DNA from: Acanthochromis polyacanthus
Taxonomy: Eukaryota; Chordata; Actinopteri; Pomacentridae
DNA: 64,000 bases
Direction: 5' to 3'
Assembly (NCBI RefSeq): GCF_021347895.1
Contig: NC_067121.1
Span: 32,785,974-32,849,973, forward strand
The notes under the pieces are model-generated. The model saw nothing but the letters and a program-made list of their open reading frames with translations, had not been told where the DNA came from and made no database searches. Position 1 is the first letter of the stretch. The number at the start of each line of letters is the position of its first letter. This document shows positions 61,013 through 64,000 of this stretch, piece by piece. Both the position numbers and the translations under genes were made by a program.

Positions 61013-63595
61013 GACTTTCTCTCGCTCTCCTTCTCCTCTGATGATGACAAAGACAGATGCGTTATTTGATGTTGGGCTTGTCTTGAGGAAAACATTAGTA
61101 CACACAGGGATACTGGGAATGAATACCCGCATGCAGAACACAGCGTTTTGATCTTTGTCTCCAGGGCCCAGCGGCGTTGGCGTTAATGAACTGAAGAGGA
61201 GGCTGCTGATCTCCGACCCCGACCGCTATGGCGTCACTGTGCCGTGTAAGACCGACACTTCAGTTTCATATCTGTCACCTTCATCTCCACTTTTCATCTT
61301 TTAAAAAAGCCTCCCATCCTCTTCTCCTCCAGACACCACCCGTGAGAAGAGGAGGCAGGAAAGCGAAGGGGTGGACTATCATTTCGTGTCAGTTCACATG
61401 TTTGAAGAGCTCATTCTGGATCACAGGTGCTGTATTCTGTTTTGCTCACTCAACTCTTCTTTTTTTCATGAGAGTCTAGTATTCCTACTGCTGTCTGACA
61501 ACCATTTTATGCTGTCTTACTTTCTTTTTCTCCCCCTGTTTCTGCCTCCAGGTTTATAGAGTATGGGAGTCATGGAGGCCACTATTATGGCACAAGTCTA
61601 GACTCTGTGCACAGAGTGATGGCTGAGGGCAAAGTGTGCCTGCTGGAGGTGCACCCAAGTGTGAGTATTATGATATGAAACAAGATAAATGCATTCATGT
61701 TCACATACGATAGAGAAAGAATCATTCATTTGTGAATTTATTAAGATCTGCTGTTTAAGAACTGAGCTGTCCAAGTCCTAGAAATGATTCAAAAATCCAA
61801 ACTTGGGAAAAGGAGGGATGAAAGGCAAAAAATTAGATTCCATATTTATATTAAATAGTTTCTGAGATTTCTACTGGGTCTACAGAGAGAGCAGACATCT
61901 GCCTCAACTAGATTGGGTGAGGGGGAAGAGAAAAGGATAGCAGTGACAAACACAAAGGCATCAAATGAGAAAACAGTAAACACTGGCAGCAGCAGCTGGC
62001 AAAAAAAAATGTGCAAATTCAGAGCTAGAGGCACCAGCTAAAAAAGATAAGCAGGGGGAGAACAGCGGGAAAACATATGAGGGTGAGAAGACATAAAGAT
62101 AATGGCATCAATAGTGATGTATAGATGCAAGGAGAGTAAAACCTGGATGGGATGCTCTGCAGTTCAAAGGAAGGATCTCTAATGAGTGATCTGAGAAACC
62201 AAACAACAGATAACTTTTAAACCTTTCCCATCCTCAAGTTTCAGAGCTTCACAACCAATAAATCGTTATAAAATAGTCCTAATTGCTTTTGGAGTAAAAT
62301 CATAGTTTGAGCAATGTTTTCTGTGATGCTGGCGGCCAGATGTTTGTTGGTTTGCTCCAAAAAACAATCATAGATATTTTTTCTGGCTGGTTGTGGTTTT
62401 CTTAGAGCTCCTTGTTCATTTTCCGGCTTCTTGTCGTAGCCAGTGTTAGTGTTAGCATTAAAGCTACCAGCTACAGCCTGACTACTGTCTGAAGCCAGAA
62501 ACAACTGCAGGAATCCCAATTTGGAACAGAAACCCTGATGTCTGTGTTATGACAGAACCAAAAATAAAGCATCGTAATAATAAGGTGGCAGGTTTTGTTA
62601 TTTACTGATCTCGCAGAAATAATGCCAACTGAATGTAAGTTTTGAATTCTCTCAAATCTCTGTCAAAGGTTCATTCTTCTTTTACCTAAGCAGCTACTTT
62701 CATTGCCAAAAACACCTAAGTGTCAAAACCTGCAGTTCCTCTAATGTCCACTTGAGGCCGGCTTTAAAGGCTGTGCCATTCCCTATAGAACCCCTTGTTA
62801 AAATGCCCAAGTTTACAGCAGACAAAAAAATTTGTAGACTGCTACAAAAAACTGTTTTAGTCTCTGTTGCTAATTTCCCCATTCATGATGACTGTATGGG
62901 AGCTGAATCTTGATATAAATCATCCATTTAAATTGTATGTAGACTCAAACTTATGCATTGCTGAGGGCATAGACAGAGTGAAAGACAGATGGCCACCATC
63001 ACAGGACACTGCATGGCCCAGAGACGTTTGTGTGCGCCACCTCATCTCCACTCACCTTCTATCATGAGGATCTCAGTCAGGCATTTCTAAGATGGCAAAT
63101 ACCAGAGCCACCAAACTGAGCTTCAAAACTGCTGTTCAGGAAACCTATGGGCGATGCCATGGACGGTTCAAACATCTTTTTGTACACTCTGCGATTTAAC
63201 CTCATTTTCAAACACTCTTTGCCTTCTTCGCCTCCTCCAACATCAGGGCTATTTTTCTTTCCAGAGTTTTCACTGTTACTCCACAGTTGTTCCAGCATCT
63301 GTCATTTCAGCTACCTCAGAAAAGCTACTGATAGCTACCAGGGAAAACAAAAACACTATCCTTTTACTTTTTTGGTTGTGCAACTGCAGACACAGCTCCA
63401 TTGTGGCGTAATGGGAACCTTCATTTTCTATCATAGGGAAAGTGAGACTTGTAGCGAAAAATCAAAACACTGATGGTGCCATTTTTCTACAGCCATTACA
63501 TTGTACAACTGACATGTAGCTCATAATGATGAATTAAAGCAAAAAAAAAAAACAAACTCCATTTAATTAATCAATATTTGACAACAAACTACGAT

Positions 63596-63672
<77 letters not shown>

Positions 63673-64000
63673 CAGATATGCAACACTTAGGTTTGTTTTT
63701 CTTCCTTTTAAGCTCCTACAGGTTGTCTTTTTGCTACATTTGACATAATGCTGGCAGCTTTGCACCATGCACTTTGGTTGGAAATGAACTTTTTCTGCAT
63801 TTTTCTGCTACCGACTTCAGACATCTCGTGTACATTACTTGTACAACCCATAACCTGTGCCCTCATCTAACCTCCTTTTTGTTTTTTACAGAAAATAAAG
63901 CGAGTGTACACATCTGAATTCAAACCATACGTGGTGTTTGTGAAAACCCCGTGCATCGAGGAGCTGCGCATCACCAGGCGGAGAGTTAAATTCGTCTGCG
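38867..64000 (+). CDS. mpp7: MAGUK p55 subfamily member 7-like scaffold (17 coding exons, 3' end beyond window)
   Basis: Membrane-associated scaffold. Family members join polarity and junction complexes (MPP7 binds DLG1 and LIN7 through its L27 domains). Exons: 38867-38891, 39141-39259, 40621-40698, 42026-42106, 44985-45119, 48009-48090, 48232-48317, 51901-51978, 52629-52825, 53961-54019, 54204-54215, 54687-54731, 59175-59348, 61165-61245, 61333-61426, 61552-61660, 63892-64000. All phases join, giving 521 residues so far. Two L27 domains lie at about 9-125, PDZ at 132-212 (with [31 protein letters not shown]), SH3 at 230-290 (ALFDYDP, WWQA), a hook, and GK from about 384. The GK P-loop reads [14 protein letters not shown] without the Walker lysine, as in the non-catalytic MPP kinase domains. 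MPP7 is preferred over MPP3/MPP4 because of [16 protein letters not shown] and the wac neighbour. The hook ([17 protein letters not shown]) looks more like MPP3. Confidence 0.9.
42107..44984 (+). other. mpp7: mpp7 intron 4
   Basis: 2.9 kb with a short GCTAGCTTAGCTTAGC patch near 42337, a CA run at 43800 and a G8 run near 44212. No exon or recognised transposon. Confidence 0.5.
44985..48317 (+). CDS. mpp7: mpp7 exons 5-7: second L27 end and PDZ domain
   Basis: Exon 5 (44985-45119) reads [20 protein letters not shown] and then [19 protein letters not shown]. Exon 6 (48009-48090) starts [11 protein letters not shown] and exon 7 (48232-48317) gives [13 protein letters not shown]. The carboxylate-binding loop EPLGATI is split by the 2.9-kb intron 5. 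Phases are 0/0, 0/1 and 1/0. Confidence 0.9.
48825..49160. repeat. AACACT/AGTGTT-rich repeat in mpp7 intron 7
   Basis: Recurring words GTGTTAA, TTAACACT and AACACT on both strands (for example AAGTGTTAAATTAACACTTT). It looks like a fish repeat built of inverted AGTGTTAA motifs. Confidence 0.5.
49620..49858. repeat. 108-bp tandem array of TAACGTTA-containing units in mpp7 intron 7
   Basis: A 70-bp core starting GAGCTTAACGTTAGCCACAG and ending CCCATGGCTAACGTTAA occurs at 49680-49748 and 49788-49857, 108 bp apart. A third, partial unit precedes them. Each unit holds several TAACGTTA palindromes. Confidence 0.85.
50824..51140 (+). repeat. Dispersed repeat, copy A (mpp7 intron 7)
   Basis: About 300 bp starting GTGTTTGTCCTTCTAATCAA and including GATGAATATTACCTGGTTTT and GGTGCTGAATCCATGGTGTT. 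A second copy in the same orientation is at 57252-57575. No terminal repeats or coding frame seen. Confidence 0.8.
51155..51655 (+). repeat. Dispersed teleost element (CATACACTGTCTATAAAA ... GCTCCTTGGAGGAGTAATA)
   Basis: Contains CAGCAGGGGGCGACTCCTCT, TTTCTGACCTTCCCTGAAAA and GAACAGACAGATGGACAGAC, ending near CTCCTTGGAGGAGTAATA. This is a mosaic I recognise from fish introns. TTTCTGCCAACTGCAGCATT (51379 onwards) recurs at about 56370-56389 in intron 12. Confidence 0.55.
52629..52825 (+). CDS. mpp7: mpp7 exon 9: SH3 domain, GC splice donor
   Basis: The exon encodes [20 protein letters not shown], then a GDVLQIVS strand, DDIWWQA and [12 protein letters not shown]. These are the ALYDY, WWxA and GLIPS signatures of a MAGUK SH3. 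It ends GAA-AG followed by GCAATG. Exon 10 begins A-AGA-GTT, restoring [11 protein letters not shown], which matches the family ERRLALRRPE. The donor is therefore GC. Confidence 0.9.
52838..53890. repeat. Inverted repeat filling mpp7 intron 9
   Basis: Left arm 52838-53215 read on the minus strand aligns with right arm 53560-53890. Shared landmarks are GGCTGGTGAAATAT, GACTCCAAATACATAATTTC (right: GACTCCAGCTACATTATTTC), TCAAACATTGCT and GGAATGACC. A partial third copy is at about 53490-53540. Identity is moderate by eye. Confidence 0.7.
54204..54215 (+). CDS. mpp7: mpp7 12-nt microexon (DEQP)
   Basis: ATGAGCAGCCAG is flanked by CTCCACAG upstream and GTACTG downstream. Flanking exons 10 and 12 are both phase 1 here, so including the 12 nt adds four residues (DEQP) and skipping it keeps the frame. 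Human MPP3, as I recall it, has a similar KPPYDQP at this point, which supports the exon being real. Confidence 0.65.
54732..59174 (+). other. mpp7: mpp7 intron 12 (largest intron)
   Basis: 4.4 kb. Holds the 57252-57575 repeat copy, GCTAAGCTAA-rich text at 55690-56150 and the 56370 repeat piece. No exon recognised; open frames such as 56864-57085 lack family features. Confidence 0.6.
57252..57575 (+). repeat. Dispersed repeat, copy B (mpp7 intron 12)
   Basis: Starts GTGTTTGTCCTTCTAGTCGA and follows copy A (50824-51140) through ATTACCTGGTTTTAGTGTTT and TGCTGAATCCATGGTGTTAT, with small indels. Confidence 0.8.
59175..61660 (+). CDS. mpp7: mpp7 exons 13-16: hook end and guanylate kinase domain
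   Basis: Exon 13 (59175-59348) reads [12 protein letters not shown] through [14 protein letters not shown] to RHRLVVLVG. Exon 14 (61165-61245) gives [18 protein letters not shown]. Exon 15 (61333-61426) starts with [20 protein letters not shown], and exon 16 (61552-61660) with [16 protein letters not shown]. The GMP-binding region is recognisable (TTR, EGVDYHF, YGT). The P-loop lacks lysine, so a scaffolding rather than kinase role is expected. Confidence 0.92.
60741..60794. repeat. (TG)n microsatellite, mpp7 intron 13
   Basis: About 26 GT units ending in GCGTGCG. Confidence 0.95.
60974..61012. repeat. (CTGT)n microsatellite, mpp7 intron 13
   Basis: About nine to ten CTGT units, 150 bp upstream of exon 14. 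Confidence 0.95.
62700..63170 (+). repeat. Dispersed teleost repeat in mpp7 intron 16
   Basis: CTGCAGTTCCTCTAATGTCC, GGCCGGCTTTAAAGGCTG, AATGCCCAAGTTTACAGCAG and, near the end, TTCAAAACTGCTGTTCAGGA with CCTATGGGCGATGCC match a fish repeat I recognise. Class not assigned. Confidence 0.5.
63596..63672. repeat. (GATA)n microsatellite, mpp7 intron 16
   Basis: About 19 TAGA/GATA units on the plus strand. Confidence 0.95.
63892..64000 (+). CDS. mpp7: mpp7 exon 17 (partial, window edge)
   Basis: It follows TTTTTTACAG and reads [20 protein letters not shown], then [16 protein letters not shown]. This matches the GK segment [26 protein letters not shown] of MPP7. The last part of the GK domain, including the family's HWVPVSW ending, lies outside the window. 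Confidence 0.9.

Noticed and set aside
63596..63672. CRISPR-like regular repeat
   Set aside because: Plain (GATA)n microsatellite with no spacers in a vertebrate intron.

Overview
This is vertebrate nuclear DNA. It has long introns with GT-AG (rarely GC-AG) junctions, a low coding fraction and many decayed transposons. The repeat families (tRNA-derived SINEs, a LINE with an (ATGG)n tail, Tc1/mariner remnants, TTAA-flanked elements, GCTAACGTTA clusters) point to a ray-finned fish, most likely a spiny-rayed (percomorph) teleost. That is inferred from remembered repeat families; no database was searched.

Two protein-coding genes can be reconstructed exon by exon, and they lie head to head. (1) wac is on the minus strand, with coding exons from 32706 down to 19746. 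It has 13 coding exons, about 527 codons and a complete reading frame. It encodes the WW-domain/coiled-coil adaptor that links the RNF20/40 H2B ubiquitin ligase to transcribing RNA polymerase II. (2) A p55-type MAGUK of the MPP3/4/7 group is on the plus strand. By sequence and by being next to wac it is best called mpp7. It has 17 coding exons from 38867 to the window edge, with L27-L27-PDZ-SH3-hook-guanylate-kinase order, and is cut off inside the GK domain at 64000. Human WAC and MPP7 are also divergent neighbours on 10p, so the arrangement is conserved synteny.

Layout. 1-18400: no gene recognised; scattered repeats, including LINE 3' ends, a Tc1 transposase pseudogene split by a SINE, and a TTAA-flanked MITE. 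18400-19745: wac 3' UTR. 19746-32706: wac, with a second MITE copy in inverted orientation and a SINE close to one splice donor. 32707-33010: GC-rich wac promoter. 33010-38856: intergenic, largely filled with transposon debris (a Tc1-like end pair with an internal GGAA microsatellite and a nested 8-bp-TSD insertion, a LINE reverse transcriptase fragment, and a SINE with perfect target-site duplications). 38857-64000: mpp7, with repeats in most of its large introns.

The two genes do not form an operon or pathway: wac is nuclear and mpp7 acts at cell junctions. I found no undescribed system. The most useful observations are gene-structure details (two GC-AG introns, a 12-nt frame-preserving microexon, a shortened central region of wac) and a set of transposon insertions whose target-site duplications can be read directly. 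Splice sites were assigned by hand from junction consensus, reading-frame continuity and remembered family sequence; no transcript evidence was available.
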